NCBI GenBank assembly: GCA_004794785.1
Contig: SJOL01006434.1
Span: forward strand, 584,774-648,773
DNA from: Opisthorchis felineus
Taxonomy: Eukaryota > Platyhelminthes > Trematoda > Opisthorchiida > Opisthorchiidae
Reading direction: 5' to 3'
DNA length: 64,000 nt
Part shown: piece by piece, positions 8,471-20,784 of the stretch
Layout: each line of letters begins with the position of its first letter
How positions within the stretch are numbered: the stretch's first letter is position 1
Notes under the pieces: model-generated
Database searches by the model: none
What the model saw: only the letters and a program-made list of their open reading frames with translations
Told to the model about the DNA's origin: nothing
Made by a program: the position numbers and the translations under genes

Positions 8471-11279
8471 CACAACTCAGTACTGTCACACAGTTCACTG
8501 TTCGGAGGAGAAGTGTCTCGATTTATGGACCGCATGCAACACTAAAAAATAGTGACGTTTTTTAGCGTGGCAAACGAGTTCGCAGAAAAACCCTAAGCTG
8601 TAAGGGTCAAAAGTTTGGAGGACATGAAGAGTATAGCAAACTCAAGGGATCTTATCCGCATTCCACGCCGTCTGAAGTCAGCAGTCCGTTAATACCATCA
8701 TTATTTTTAGACAAACATCACGGATGATTCAGTTACAATACATTGGATGGCCACCACGTATGTTAGTCGGCCTTTGTCCTAAAAAACTTGGTCTGATGAG
8801 AATTCACCGCCGATGGATGGTAGTCGTAAATGTCCAAAATTTTCGGACGCACGTGCATATGGAGAGGCAGTAATGAATAACCTATAAGAAAAAACTAACC
8901 ACTCGAACCATAAATGCTTTTTCTCATATAAATCTATTAGACCATATGCCTCATGGATCCAATTTTTAACCAGCTGAATACACGCATAAAAATGGTAGCA
9001 AGCGTAAGTGTCCACAAGTACAAAAGTGCACGAATCTGAGCTGGAGTCGGTGGCTATCGTAGAACAAAAATAGAGTTTCACCGATCCCACCATTATTTTT
9101 ATGATTATAGTAAATGAACAAAATTCATACAGGCCTTGAAGAGAAATGTATGATATTTATCAACAAATACTCGTCGAACTGCATTCTACACCAGAGTGCT
9201 TCTTATACTTTGTCGCACAAACCTTCCATCCTTCTTGTCTTTAAACCAGCCTCCATGAGGCGTTTATCCAAAGGCTGGATGATTTTTCTGACTTTCAGCA
9301 TCACCTACTGACTAAACTATCTCCCGTTCAAACCATGCTCAGTGGGCCTTTGCCGTAAAACTGTGTGGGTGAAAAACTTTCTTTGGGCAGTACATTCTAG
9401 TGTTGCACACAAAATATTCTTCGTCTGTCTACTTTGGTTGGAAAATGTGGGCACCGATTTGACTGAATTAGTTACCAGTTCGCTCTCGTCTGTACACTAT
9501 ATTTTGATGAAATTCAGATATAAACCTACTGAGCACAAAACCTTGTTAATGTTAATCAGCCAGAACGTACGTATTTGACAGGTGAATGCATGAAAATGAG
9601 TCATAAGTTAAAATAGATGAAATGGAAAATTAGTGTTGTAACCCACAACATTCAGGTGTACGTATGTAATTAGGAAAATGCTGGGGACAGCTAGGTGGAT
9701 GTGTTACTGAAACTGTTCGACGTTTTAATCACTGAGGGAGATCATGTTCAAGGAACAGATGGCTGGCATTATGGCTAGCAATATGGTAGACCAAAGTCCA
9801 GTCATCATACTGTTATATGTGCCGTGAGTGATGTAATAACATGCTTTCTACCGCCCGTATGCGTTACGTTGTGCTCATCTCACATCTGAACTCAGGACCG
9901 AGGTTTTGTGTGGCGCACGGTCTTTCATTCTTGGGTCACCTTTACGTGACGATGTAATCCTGATAAAAAGGAAGGCAACTCAGCAATAGAAAACCTCATG
10001 AAGCACGAAACCGTCATTCAAGTGATACTTTGCAAATCAACTCGATATTGTTTCTAATCGATTATATTGCCCTCAACAAACTAAAACAGAGAACATTAAG
10101 TTGAAAAAAAAACAATTTTACATTTAATTTATCTATCCTAAGCACCGCACGTCGCAAAGTAGTACGTTGGTATATGACGTTTTTAAGCACAGTATTTTTG
10201 CTCTACTGGAATATTATCTCGGCAGGAACTATACTGTATCCAACCTTATTATTCAGTAACTTGACCTTGTGTAGATGTTAAAAGCATAAGTGTGAACTTC
10301 GGAGAACATTGTTGTTTGACGCACGAGGCAACCAGTTTTGCACTGGTTCCATACGCACCGTGCATTTTGAGGCCACGTTATAATTTACAAATGTTTTTTT
10401 AAATTTAACTTAAAATTATGCGATGAGTTTCCGGGTGACCAAGTAAAATGTGATGAAGACGAAGAACTGTGCTTCAGTGTCATCTTTTTTAGTAAGCCTG
10501 TTTGGATGTACCATGCAAACAAACAGCGGACGGCTTTGTGTCAGCTGATAAACATAGCAATCAACACATTCTGATATGGTGCCAGACCCCATGAGATCAG
10601 GGATGTACTACGCCAGAAAAATTATTCAGGCTCTTTTGTTGGGAGTCTAACCAACCAGTCCCAGGCAAGGAGGTCACTAGTAAACGGAGCACCATATCAA
10701 ATGCGCGTGACTTCTGATAAATATCCTGCTATTATCATGCTGGCATATATGCATTACGTTCCATACACATCGAAGACCCCATTTCAGTGACTGATCGTTT
10801 TGTTTGCGCGCATTAATTTTTGGGGTATTGCAACACTGCTCAAATAGTAACTTTCAGACAGCTAAGCCATCTAGCTAAAGTTAGAATCTACATCCCTGCA
10901 ACTCAAAAGCCATCAGTACGTCACAGTAAGTAGGCTCGGGCTTGTCGGACTAGCCATACGTCACAAACGTTTGGGTGCACTTAGCTTGCATTTTCTAACC
11001 ATCTACGGGGGTCACAAATATCTATTTGTAAAATTAGCTCCAACTGAAAAAGTCCCCACAAAACACCCTTCTTTTAATGTTGTCAGATGGTTTAGAGTGT
11101 TGAAAACTGTACATGTCCCATCTTTCCCACTCTCATTTTCTGAAAATAAAAGACCTAGAGCTTGTCTACATGAAACACAAAGTTACTGAAATGTTTAAGG
11201 TAGCAGCAAGCATTAGTATTTCATTTTCACCTTCGTTACTAAAACTTTAGGATTTACCAACATAATAAGTCAGGCGGTT

Positions 11280-11296
11280 ATTTGCCTTAGGCAAAT
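11280..11296. repeat. Short perfect hairpin
   Basis: ATTTGCC (11280-11286) and GGCAAAT (11290-11296) are reverse complements separated by TTA. It lies within the long GPCR intron with no other context. At this size it could be chance. Confidence 0.4.
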
Positions 11297-14200
11297 TGCC
11301 AAGTGATTATGTTCGAGCAATATTTGAAAAATTGCAAACCATAAGGAAACCACGGAATATATTCCTGTGAAATATTCACATCCACAGCGCATATTCATTA
11401 AGCTACAGGGCAATAAAAATCAGTAATATTCTAAGAGCCAACTTAATAAACATCCGCTAGTTTGAAATTATGTTACAACCAAAATTTGAAAGCATCATTT
11501 ATACTTTCAAAGTAAACACCGGTTGCTTACCAAACGCTTTCGCATATGAATCCAGATTTTAGTTTCTAGATAAAACTAACAATTAGTGGTAAGATACGAC
11601 ACCATGCCTGCTCAACAGAGATAATTTAGACAGAATGCTGGGTTTTGCGTGGCGCATTGGAGAATTGAGAGCTGACAGACACCCAACTGCCTCGTTTGTG
11701 TATATGTGCATGCAAACAAAATATGAGCATATTCCAAGTTAGCAGTTACCGAGTAGAACGCATCATGCAAATAAAAAGCTTGCATTAAAGACGACTCTGT
11801 GCGATCAGTTAGCCTAAATTGGTCAATAAAGCAATAAAACAATCAGGGGTAAGTTCAGCGTGTAACAAAAATGACAAATAAGAATGATTACATGAAGGTC
11901 ACTGGTATAATATACGGTATTCTCACCCAAACAGATTCCTAAAAATAGAATACTTCATACGCTATCTTCCTGATTTACTTTCTGCACACTTTGGTTATTA
12001 ATGATTTATAAAGCTACGTGTTTCTTTGAAAAAGATGGTCGTGACGTTACCATCCCATACCTGATTGACTCCTTGTTCATCGCACTTTATCCCGCTAGGA
12101 ATACGTAAAAATCTTGCAGTAAAGTTAAAGCTGCTGCTTCTAAATTTTCAGAATAATTCGAGCTCCCTTGATCTGTTTTGGATAAGTTTGAAGAGGAAAA
12201 AAGATTCTAAATTACTTTGACATGCTTATTTAGACTCATCAACTGAGCGTCTTTGTGTACAATTTTTTATCGTGCATCATTAAGAGATAAATGTTGCTTA
12301 TCGTACATTTGGCGCAAAAACGCTAATTTTCTAACAGATAGGAAATTATTTATCATATTTCATAAAATGGAAGAAAAAAATTCTGGTGTAAAGTTCATCA
12401 AATTTACGTCGATTCGAATCTTTGGGAGGAGCCTGTTAGTCAAACAGCAAACTGGAAATCAGGAATTGGGGAATCCACAATGAATCAAGAAGCTCCTTGA
12501 AATCTACCTTGTGTTACTGTTAGGCGCCTATATTCGCTCCGCGGAATGTTCCAATTTATACGAACAGTATTTTAACAATACGACTGCACCCCTGGTAAAC
12601 AGGCTACGTACAAAGAAGGATTACCTGGCCTGTCTAAGATTCCAGGATGTTAGTAGTGATATTTTCTTAGTTAAACTTTTAAAGGCGCTCCAGATTAGTA
12701 ATGTATTGTTGATAGTGAAATAAAAAACGTTATGTATGCGAGCAAAAACGTATGTGTCTAAAGCTACTTTCTATCACGTTAGCCGCCTATCAGGACGGTA
12801 CAGATAATTTCATTCGTACTTAAAACTATACAACCGAGAAGTTTTCGGCCTTATTGTGACAGCCATTGGATTGTTGATTACAACCAACCAAACTTCTGCA
12901 TTATTTCAGATGTGAATCCTGCCGCACTTCTGTGAACTCCAACAACTACGATGAGCATTCTCTATTTGCTAGAAACTTCGAGCTTGTTGAAGGTATACGA
13001 GATGCGGCTAAGCTATTCCAGGTTCATAATTGCCGGGCCAATTTAAATATGTCTCTTTGGATAGGAGGAAACTCCTGTGCTTTCAAAGAACAATGTAGAT
13101 TTACTTTTCAAAATTGGAGTGATCACAATACTGAAATGAACGTGCCTAAACAAAGAAAATCAGAAATAATTACAGGAGTATATGTGTTGGTGCCCCCTGT
13201 TTGGTTTGCGAGTGGCGTCACTTAACTATTCACTGTTATTAGGTTATTCCACAGTTTAACGGTTTCAAATAAATACCAAAAACGTTTAAACGTTCAAAAA
13301 ATGTCAAGCCATATTCAGGCACAAAAGCGTCTTGAAATCGCGCCTTTCGTCAAAGGAATAATTCGTAAGCAAAGCTTTGCAATCAACGCGGCCACCGATT
13401 CGCTCATTATGTTAAAATGGTCAGGTTATTAAGTAAGCTAAGTTGAATACGATTCTAAGACCTAGCAAACCATGGTAACACACCTTTGCGTGCATCTGGT
13501 TAGCAATATTTACACAAAGTAATTTATCCAATATTTGTACTGGCAAAGAGGTGCACTGAAGTGATTTTGCAGCTACAATTTTTACCCATTTTGGAAGACT
13601 AAGTAGCAAGGAGAAAAACAAAATACAACATCCTAAGAAGATTGGATTTCAACCCCTTTAGAACTCGAATCGCTGAATATGGTTAACTATTTTTCAGACA
13701 CTTCAACCCAGTCTTTATATTTGGCCTCTTTTAAAAAGTGTCACAATCCTTACTCCAAAAAGTGTGAAAAATTATAGTTCTGAAGGTCCCGTTCTTAACA
13801 TTTATGGATTGAATCACAGTAGAAATTCTGAGAAAATTGTAAGGCGGTAACTTTTGAAATCATGTGTTTAATGCAAGTAAAATTGCCTCTAGGTCAAACG
13901 TCCGGAAGAGCAGTTCAACTCCAACTGGCCATTAATTTACATGCGCCATCGCCATTAGTTGCTGGCTTGTTCATAAACCGGATGCTACGCAATGCGGACA
14001 GACGAACATCTAATGAATTAGGCTAATGAATTCATCAGTATCCCGCAGCATCGCCAGAATAATGTTTTAAAATGCGTTAACTTTCCAATTTGCTCGTATG
14101 TTGGATTGAATTAGCACTGAGCCGTTTACCGTTAACAGCACACTATAGCATAAAGTTAGTAGGGAGCTAAAAATCCCCTTTGCTCGAGTTCAACCTGTGC

Positions 14201-16496
14201 AACCCTTTGGTCCAGAATATGAGTGCATTATAATACGCAGTTTGGTTTGTACCGTCTGTTTGACGCTCCTTGTATAAGCGAAGGATAACCAAGGTGAAAA
14301 AAAGTTCTGCTGAAAACAAACGGTAAACCTGCGCTGTCCAAAATGAAGACGGTGAAAAGCACGTTGCCTAGCAGCGCTAGGTGAATAAAGGTCGGGAAAG
14401 TGGAATTTGTTTTATGTCCTGGGAAACCTAACGACAGACTTAAATACCAAAGAATACTTCCGACGCCTGCCTACACTCTGGTCCACACAACATGTAACGA
14501 CATACGATCCTATAAATCGATCACGTTATATTACTCGAAGTGATGATATAAGTATCATTCTAACTGCTTTTTTACGCCGTCAATTACTATCATATTTGGC
14601 GATTGCGTTGATTTAGAACTACCTCTAGGACTACTAATTTAGTGACCCAAAAAAGTGCTGCTTGATTTCCAATTTTACCCATGCAGTACCATTTGTTTGT
14701 TTGGTCACGGCACAGGCCTCGATTCAGGACTGTTTCACTTTTGTTGTGGATAAAGTGTTTAAATTTGCCTCACTGAAATATTCTGAATTAGGTTTGCATG
14801 CACACACAGCAAACAGGTTTGAAGAATTCACCTTCACCAATGCATCCTGCAAGACTTGTGCATCTTAATACAAATCAGCTACTGTCGGAGCCCTGTAATT
14901 CCGTTGAGCAAAGGTGCTTGGAGGTAGCACGTTAGTATAATCAATATGCTTCTAACGTTTTAGTCGTTGAGGCCTTACGTTTCGCAGTTAACCTATCACT
15001 CACACTGACAGTCAAAGTTGTTTCATCTTCAGTCTGGTTGGTGTACTACTTACACGGTTAATTTTGTGTTGAATAGGTGAATTCTTTAGGTGGCAATATG
15101 CGTCTAGGACAGCCCGTCTTAACATCATTTTGAGCTGGAAATCCCAGGATCAAAGCCGTTCACATTCGTACGCACCAACTTCAAATACATGAAACCGGCT
15201 GCTTGTTGAAGACGATATAAATCGTGCAACTGGTGCGCTACACCTCTGTGTATTGTAAGGGGCCACATTCGCCCCGAACTCAAAAGGATATGTTAAGTAA
15301 TAGGACAAATTCCCATGGGTAGTAAAAGGAAAATATGTGCCATTTCCGAATAAGAGTAGCTCCTCATTAAAAGATGATAATCCGAATTACGAAGCAACAA
15401 GTCAAAGAAGAAATTCCAGTGTGTTCATAGTTGTTCACGGGAAATGGTATCATATCTGTTATTTTTAGCCTCCCAGTTAACTAGGCTTGATACATACATT
15501 TATAACCCATACAGTACTTACCATGCAAATGTACTTAGATGAATACAAGGGTGATAAATAGCTAATCACATCCACTAACTCTTTATGGAGCATGCTCGTC
15601 AAATAGAAACATTCACAATTCACTCAAATGAGCATGGGTAATGCTAAGGAGCAGAAGATTAGGATGTGATGTCCGTGCAAGTTTTAGGTCAACGAAGATA
15701 ATCAAACTGATTTACGGCTTCCTAGGCGGTTATCGCATCATGTTTGCCACCCAGTTCTAAACGCGTCAGCAGCCACTAATAACTGATCGGTTTGGTTCTT
15801 TTAACATGTATGACTCCCACGCATGTGCACGTGCGCGGCATAGAACACATGGTACTACACCAATGCAAAATGCAACCGGTCATTTTCGCAATTTGACTAG
15901 CTGCACCTATTGCCAATAAACTGAATAAACGCGTTTTGCATCGCCACCGCTCGTTTTTACCACACATTCGCAATAAAGAATGTGAGTAAAAGATGGAAAT
16001 CAAAAGAGAAAACTGAAAAATATATATTACGTAAAAATGTAGAAACATCGGAGCAACAGGCAGTGGGCTAGCAGTCAGTGCCTCAGAAAGTAAGGAAAGC
16101 TTCTCCCTCAGGAAATTTCCCTTGAAAGACTGTTTTTTCCTTTCCCCGGCCAAGAAAATTACCATTGCTGAAATTGGTTGGTTGGTTTCACAAAGCGGAC
16201 AAAATTATTTGAACGTTTTTATTGTACAACAAACGCTGTAGTGGAACACAGCCGTCGTGTTCCGGCTGATGCAGGATTGCTTTTCTAACAATTGGTTTTC
16301 AACTGCTTTAAGGAGTCAGGCTAAGTGTAAAGTTACGGTTCAAACGTGAAGTCAGATAGATGTGCAGCAGTTTGTGAAACCCTACGCGCAAAGTTTCTCA
16401 AAGCGTAATTCATTCATCTCTATTTCGTATTACTCTCTTTCTTAATGGAAGAGAGTGAGTAATTTATGCCCGTATCTTATTTCTTTTTCTCTTCAG

Positions 16497-16603
16497 TCTA
16501 TATAATTTGCTGGTGTCCGTTTATGGTGTGGAATCTACTGGTTACGTTCGAGGTCCTGGATCGGAAGGCCCGGATGCTCCTGATTTACACCCCTCTTATT
16601 CAG
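16497..16603 (+). CDS. Neuropeptide GPCR, exon encoding TM6, ECL3 and start of TM7
   Basis: The exon begins with two bases that complete the split Val codon from the previous exon, giving the continuous TM6 stretch TFVIVSVYIICWCPF. The CWCP string is the class A CWxP toggle motif. FMVWNLLVTFEVL completes TM6, DRKARM forms a very short ECL3, and LLIYTPLIQ opens TM7. It ends CTTATTCAG with a GTAACG donor at 16604 and in phase 0. The fit of phases across a 9.9 kb intron is strong evidence that this belongs to the same gene. Confidence 0.93.
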
Positions 16604-17814
16604 GTAACGTTTAATATTTTGCATCTGTACAATGATGTCATCTTCTCAAAAGAGTTAGGAAATTTTTAAACTGTTAGCCAAATGCTTGTACTTTTCACTG
16701 TTTGCATAACAATAACTCTTCCTTCCAAGTCTAAAAAGTGGACAACCTGCAGGTATGGATTTTCTCTCAAGGGGCTTATGTTCAAAGTTCCTTAGCAACA
16801 GAGCTGTCAGCCAAGTGGCATTCTCGAAGGACGAATTTGTTTGTTTACTTCACCGTTGTCCAGAAAATAATAGAATATTTTGTTTGATGGACAATAACCC
16901 ACTTGTCGCAGGTGAACTGCCTCTAACAACTCGAAACGTCTATCTAGACATGTGAAGGATTTTCCACTTTCCGATGAAGTGCTGGAATATATACAGATGA
17001 CAAAACGAGGGCTGAAATAAAAATATTCAAGAGATGCACTGACATAATACAACACCTTAGAAAAAAAGCTCCGCTGAAGTGTATCAAGATAAGATACGTT
17101 TTCAAGTCTCAATATCGACCCAGGTTGGAACCCAGTTTCTATCCATGTTTCTACGAGAACTGTCATTTTGACACATATACATGAACTGCGTACCTTTATC
17201 GTTGTAAATAATTGAACATTACTGGTTACTTCAAAAATATCAAGATAACTTGATGTGTGATTCCTGTTGTACTACCAACCAATAAGAATCTTGCAATGGT
17301 CCTCCGTATGTGATGAAGGTGCGAGTTAAGAGACAACGAAGTCGACTTCCGAAACGAATCTACTAAACCGGTTGGTCTCTAATGACGGCTCTTAACAAAA
17401 TCTGGACCAATTTTTTGTTCCTTTACTACATGTAGATCGGCGTTGTTTATAAACTCCTACGTATAAACTGTATATCTGGTTCACAATAAACGTAACCGGT
17501 TAGGAAATAAATAACTTCAACGTATATGGTCCTTAAATTGTAGCAGAAATCTATGCATTCCCAAACTTTTTGCATTTTTCTTAAGGACAGTTACCACTTG
17601 TGGTTTATTTTAGCAACAGAACTCTTATCATAACGGGACGGCTGTGTTTGTCGCTGTCAAGCAGCGACAGCGATGGGTGGAAAAAGGGGTTTACATGCTC
17701 GTCACTGATACGTGCGCTTAGCTTAAATATGTCACCAAATATTTGCAAAGAATGGCAAAGAATTCTTTCACCTAAGTCCCGGCATGAATGTTTGTTGGAG
17801 TTTTCTTTCATATA

Positions 17815-17899
17815 CCTGCGTAATCCGGTTGAACGAATTCCATCACCGGTCAGAGAGTCACTGTCACTAAGGTATACGCTAGCGACATGTCGCCGAAGC
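17815..17899 (-). other. Exon-like segment on the antisense strand
   Basis: On the minus strand a good acceptor, TCTCTGTTTTGCAG, ends just before 17899. The open frame continues LRRHVASVYLSDSDSLTG and DGIRSTGLR to a GTATAT donor-like site near 17814. The surrounding 345 bases are open in at least one frame on both strands, which is unusual at this AT content. I recognise no domain and see no partner exons, so this may be chance or a decayed repeat. End positions are good to a base or two. Confidence 0.2.
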
Positions 17900-18221
17900 C
17901 TGCAAAACAGAGATCTAACCAGAGATTTAGAATAATAACCAGTAAACACAAAGTGCTGCAGCTCTACTTGAGCAGCATATACTGATTTTGTAGTTGCTTT
18001 AATGAGAGGGTAACGCCAAACGGTGTTGCGTTTTTGAAAACTGCATGTGGTGTGTAGTTCCTTGGCAGCTTAACCTCTAGACTATGGGCATGCCAGATCC
18101 CTCAAACAAGTTATTCAAAGTCTCATAAATATTACTGAACTTGCATCATGTAGGTAAAGCTAGTCTGTCAGAAATCAGCCGATTCCTGTTTGAAATTTTC
18201 ACTACGGTTTCTTTTATGAAC

Positions 18222-18295
18222 CTGCGGAGAGATTTGAACCAACAAACTTCCGTCCTCTGCGAGAGTTCTTTTCAGCGGAACAACTGAATTTGGTA
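18222..18295 (-). repeat. Possible degenerate tRNA-derived SINE head
   Basis: On the minus strand the string GGTTCAAATCT (18240 down to 18230) resembles a pol III B box. About 44 bases upstream is TTCAGTTGTTCCGC, which resembles the D-arm/A-box of a tRNA (CAGTTG-type). Box order and spacing are right, but the A box is poor. No downstream body can be outlined. Confidence 0.33.
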
Positions 18296-19860
18296 TTTTC
18301 TTGGGGTTGGTGGCTTCCAAAGTGGATAACTCTACAAAAGCATGTTTAACACAAAAAAATAATGGTACAAGGTACTCTTATAACGCTAATCACTTCCACT
18401 GTCAATGAGTCAGCAAACAATTTGCAGAACAATATTGGCCTTCAATGCACCTGAGTGGAATAACATCGGTGGGTAAATCCCCAAAACGTTTCAAATCCTT
18501 TTGACATTTTTCAAACTGATTCTTGCATAACGTAAGATGTCTATATACCACACAAAGGACAAACTCCGTCAAACGACTTGTGACCAAGAAACATTTCAAA
18601 TATCGTTTGGTCCTGCTGAGGACAACGGTACAATGACATTACTGAAATTGGCTATTTTCCCGCCAGAAAACATCGTGGAATAGGTGTAACATTTTTCTCA
18701 TCACAAAGTATCACATGATGGTTAATGAATCCGTGCGGCTAATATTTTTGTTGGTAGTCAACTCAATGTATTATCGTTGATTCTGTTGAGTAGCTTGTTC
18801 ATGCTGTTGCTGCTGTGACATCACTTTGTAATCCTACATAACTATGGTTTTATTGAAATTGGAATACTTCTGTTTGTGATATGCCCAACATCTGACTGAC
18901 TATGCTGCAGTTCGCATTGTTTGACCTTCTTTTGTTCAAACATACCAAAAGTTTTGAATTGCAGCACTAAGAGAAAAGGAGGAATATTTCAATTAAGCTT
19001 ATTAGAAAAATCTTTGATAACCTGACTGGAGTGCGGTACCTTAAATTCCCATGATTTCTGACCGAAAGCGGCGGTAAATTAGAGGGTTGGTACTATCCGT
19101 GGTTCGATGATATTCGGTAACACCTCGAAGTTCATTAACATTATAAGCCGGTGTTTCATTTCTAGTCGGTTTAAAGTAACTGTGATTTTGGGAGGTTATT
19201 TTTGCTAGCATTGATACCAGCTGTTGAGAGCAAACAAGCCGAACTTTGAAATTACTACAAGATTTATGGTATATGGACCGTAGCTTTGAAATCGTCTTAT
19301 GTATTGTCGAATTCTCAATAGACTCTCCGGACTGCGCGCTGAAATTTCTAAGATTGAAATTGTCATGAATACCAGCAATGCGTCGGCAATCGCTAACCAC
19401 AGGGAGACCAAAAGATCACAAATCTCAATCAAGAGACGATGCTTTATTTGTCATCATATAATTTATCATTTTTTTCAAAATTTTTCCAGATGTGGATTAA
19501 CCACCCGGTAGACCGATTAATGAATTTTCATCCTATCATATAATGTAGCTGACACACTCTAACGAGGAATTTATTCTCTGATTGAGATAGTTTGGAGGAA
19601 TCAACAACACAGAAATAACAAAAAACTAAACCAGATTCATTAGCCGACTGTGACGTAAATCCTTCGTTCCACAAAGAAACAAACACAGTGAATGGAAGAC
19701 TTTTGTAACCTTGGAGGTGACCAATTGTATACGTCCACGGAATAAGCCGACGTTTTGCTGTTTAATGCACTGGATTTATAGATGTTCTCTGGCTCACCAA
19801 AAATTTGTTGCTAATGATATATTTCTAACATTCTAAAGGATTTCTCTTGTGTCTGAAGTG

Positions 19861-19919
19861 AAAACTAGCAAACTAACAAACTAGCAATCTGCCAGACTAG
19901 TAGCGAACTAGCAAGCAAG
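19861..19919 (+). repeat. Degenerate tandem repeat, AACTAGCA-like unit
   Basis: Some six or seven imperfect copies of an about 8-base unit (AACTAGCA, AACTAACA, GACTAGTA and similar) lie head to tail. They sit in the last intron of the GPCR, about 70 bases before the TM7 acceptor. It is a decayed micro/minisatellite. Confidence 0.7.
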
Positions 19920-19990
19920 TATTTAAAGCGATGATTTGGGGCAGTATTGCTCGCTAGTTTATCTCACCAGGTTTTCGTTCTTTTTTCCAG

Positions 19991-20085
19991 AAACTGGTTC
20001 CACTAAATTCGGCTACGAATCCGCTGATATTTTGGATATTTAACGCACGTAGCATACGCGGCCAGCCTCCACAACCGCGGGCAAC
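19991..20085 (+). CDS. Neuropeptide GPCR, exon encoding end of TM7 and start of C-tail
   Basis: This exon follows a TTTTTTCCAG acceptor and starts in phase 0. It reads KLVPLNSATNPLIFWIF, the second half of TM7. The NxxNP signature is intact, but the usual NPxxY ends in Phe (NPLIF), a tolerated variant seen in some peptide receptors. NARSIRGQPPQPRA follows as helix 8 and the start of the C-terminal tail. The exon ends with two bases of a split codon at a GTAAGT donor (20086). Together the four exons encode about 234 residues of a receptor probably 350-450 long. Confidence 0.92.
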
Positions 20086-20253
20086 GTAAGTTGAGACATG
20101 CAGTGTTTCTGAAGTTTTTTTTGCTTTTTAAATGTCAACATAGTTCTTGGAACATATCAAACGTTCATTTTCTGGATTCATATGCTTGCCTATATTAAAA
20201 AAGGATTTAAGTGCCTGATGTGAATGACACTATTTGTATATGTGTTTTCACAG

Positions 20254-20263
20254 TTTCCTCTGA
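20254..20263 (+). CDS. Candidate last coding exon of the GPCR (Thr-Phe-Leu-stop)
   Basis: A strong acceptor, TGTGTTTTCACAG, ends at 20253, only 168 bases after the previous donor. Splicing to it completes the split codon as Thr and then gives Phe, Leu and TGA at 20261-20263. The receptor would then have a tail of only about 20 residues after TM7. An AATAAA at 20779-20784 could serve for polyadenylation. Without transcripts this is only the nearest phase-compatible choice; a more distant exon with a longer tail is equally possible. Confidence 0.3.
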
Positions 20264-20531
20264 TGCATTTGCTTGGGATGCTCCACGGCCGAAATAACTC
20301 CTGTTAACGTTGTTGGTGGTCTTTTGCCTAATTTAAGTTCGCCTGTTAGACATATGTATCTACTCTTCCCAAAAAGAATTTTACCAACTTACAAGCTATG
20401 TTGTTATCTAAAATCCACAAACACTAGTGGCAAAATCTCTCGATGCACACGACCATAACTTTAGTCTGGTCTATGTCTAAAGTAGACTATGTCCACACAT
20501 TTGCACAAAAAGTCAAACTTAAAATATTTCT

Positions 20532-20563
20532 AATCAAATCGCCCAGCTCAGCGAGCAAATCCA
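20532..20563 (+). repeat. Relic of PLE 3' tail
   Basis: AATCAAATCGCCCAGCTCAG followed by CGAGCAAATCC closely matches the PLE tail at 8431-8460, with a few substitutions. The hammerhead-like part that should precede it is not recognisable. It lies about 450 bases after the last firm GPCR exon, possibly in its 3' untranslated region. Confidence 0.7.
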
Positions 20564-20778
20564 CCTGAGCTGCCAAAGTTATCCTCTATTTCCAACTAGT
20601 ATTTTGGTTCTGAATGTCGCATTCACCGGTCTGATCGTGGAACAAGAGTTGTTTATTACAGCGCGTCCGCGATTGAGTTTCGCGTCAGCCTATGTCTATG
20701 AGCGGATCAGAATTGTTAGGGCAGTAAAGAGGCTCATTTATTTAGGGCATATATTATTCTTCCACAAAGTATCAACCA

Positions 20779-20784
20779 AATAAA
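20779..20784 (+). terminator. Possible polyadenylation signal of the GPCR
   Basis: This is the first AATAAA on the plus strand that I see after the candidate stop at 20261-20263. Such hexamers are common by chance in AT-rich DNA, so the assignment is weak. Confidence 0.2.

Larger units (their letters stand above)
6618..16496 (+). other. GPCR intron, 9.9 kb, phase 1, carrying a PLE insertion
   Basis: This intron lies inside the TM6 codons. The donor is GTGAGC at 6618 and the acceptor is a pyrimidine tract ending CTTCAG at 16496. It contains the rearranged Penelope-like element at 7525-8470. From 8471 to 16496 I see no supported exon, only short unrecognised frames (for example 12511-12723, 12932-13225, and 15776-16165 on the minus strand) and a small hairpin at 11280-11296. 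The frame at 15776-16165 has 129 codons with a hydrophobic middle. It may be repeat-derived and I assign no function. Confidence 0.8.
16604..19990 (+). other. GPCR intron, 3.4 kb, phase 0
   Basis: This intron interrupts TM7. The donor is GTAACG at 16604. The acceptor is an excellent pyrimidine tract ending TTTTTTCCAG at 19990. It contains a possible tRNA-like relic (minus strand, about 18225-18295), a degenerate short tandem repeat at 19861-19919, and a segment open on both strands at 17600-17949. None of these is needed to explain the receptor. Confidence 0.8.
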
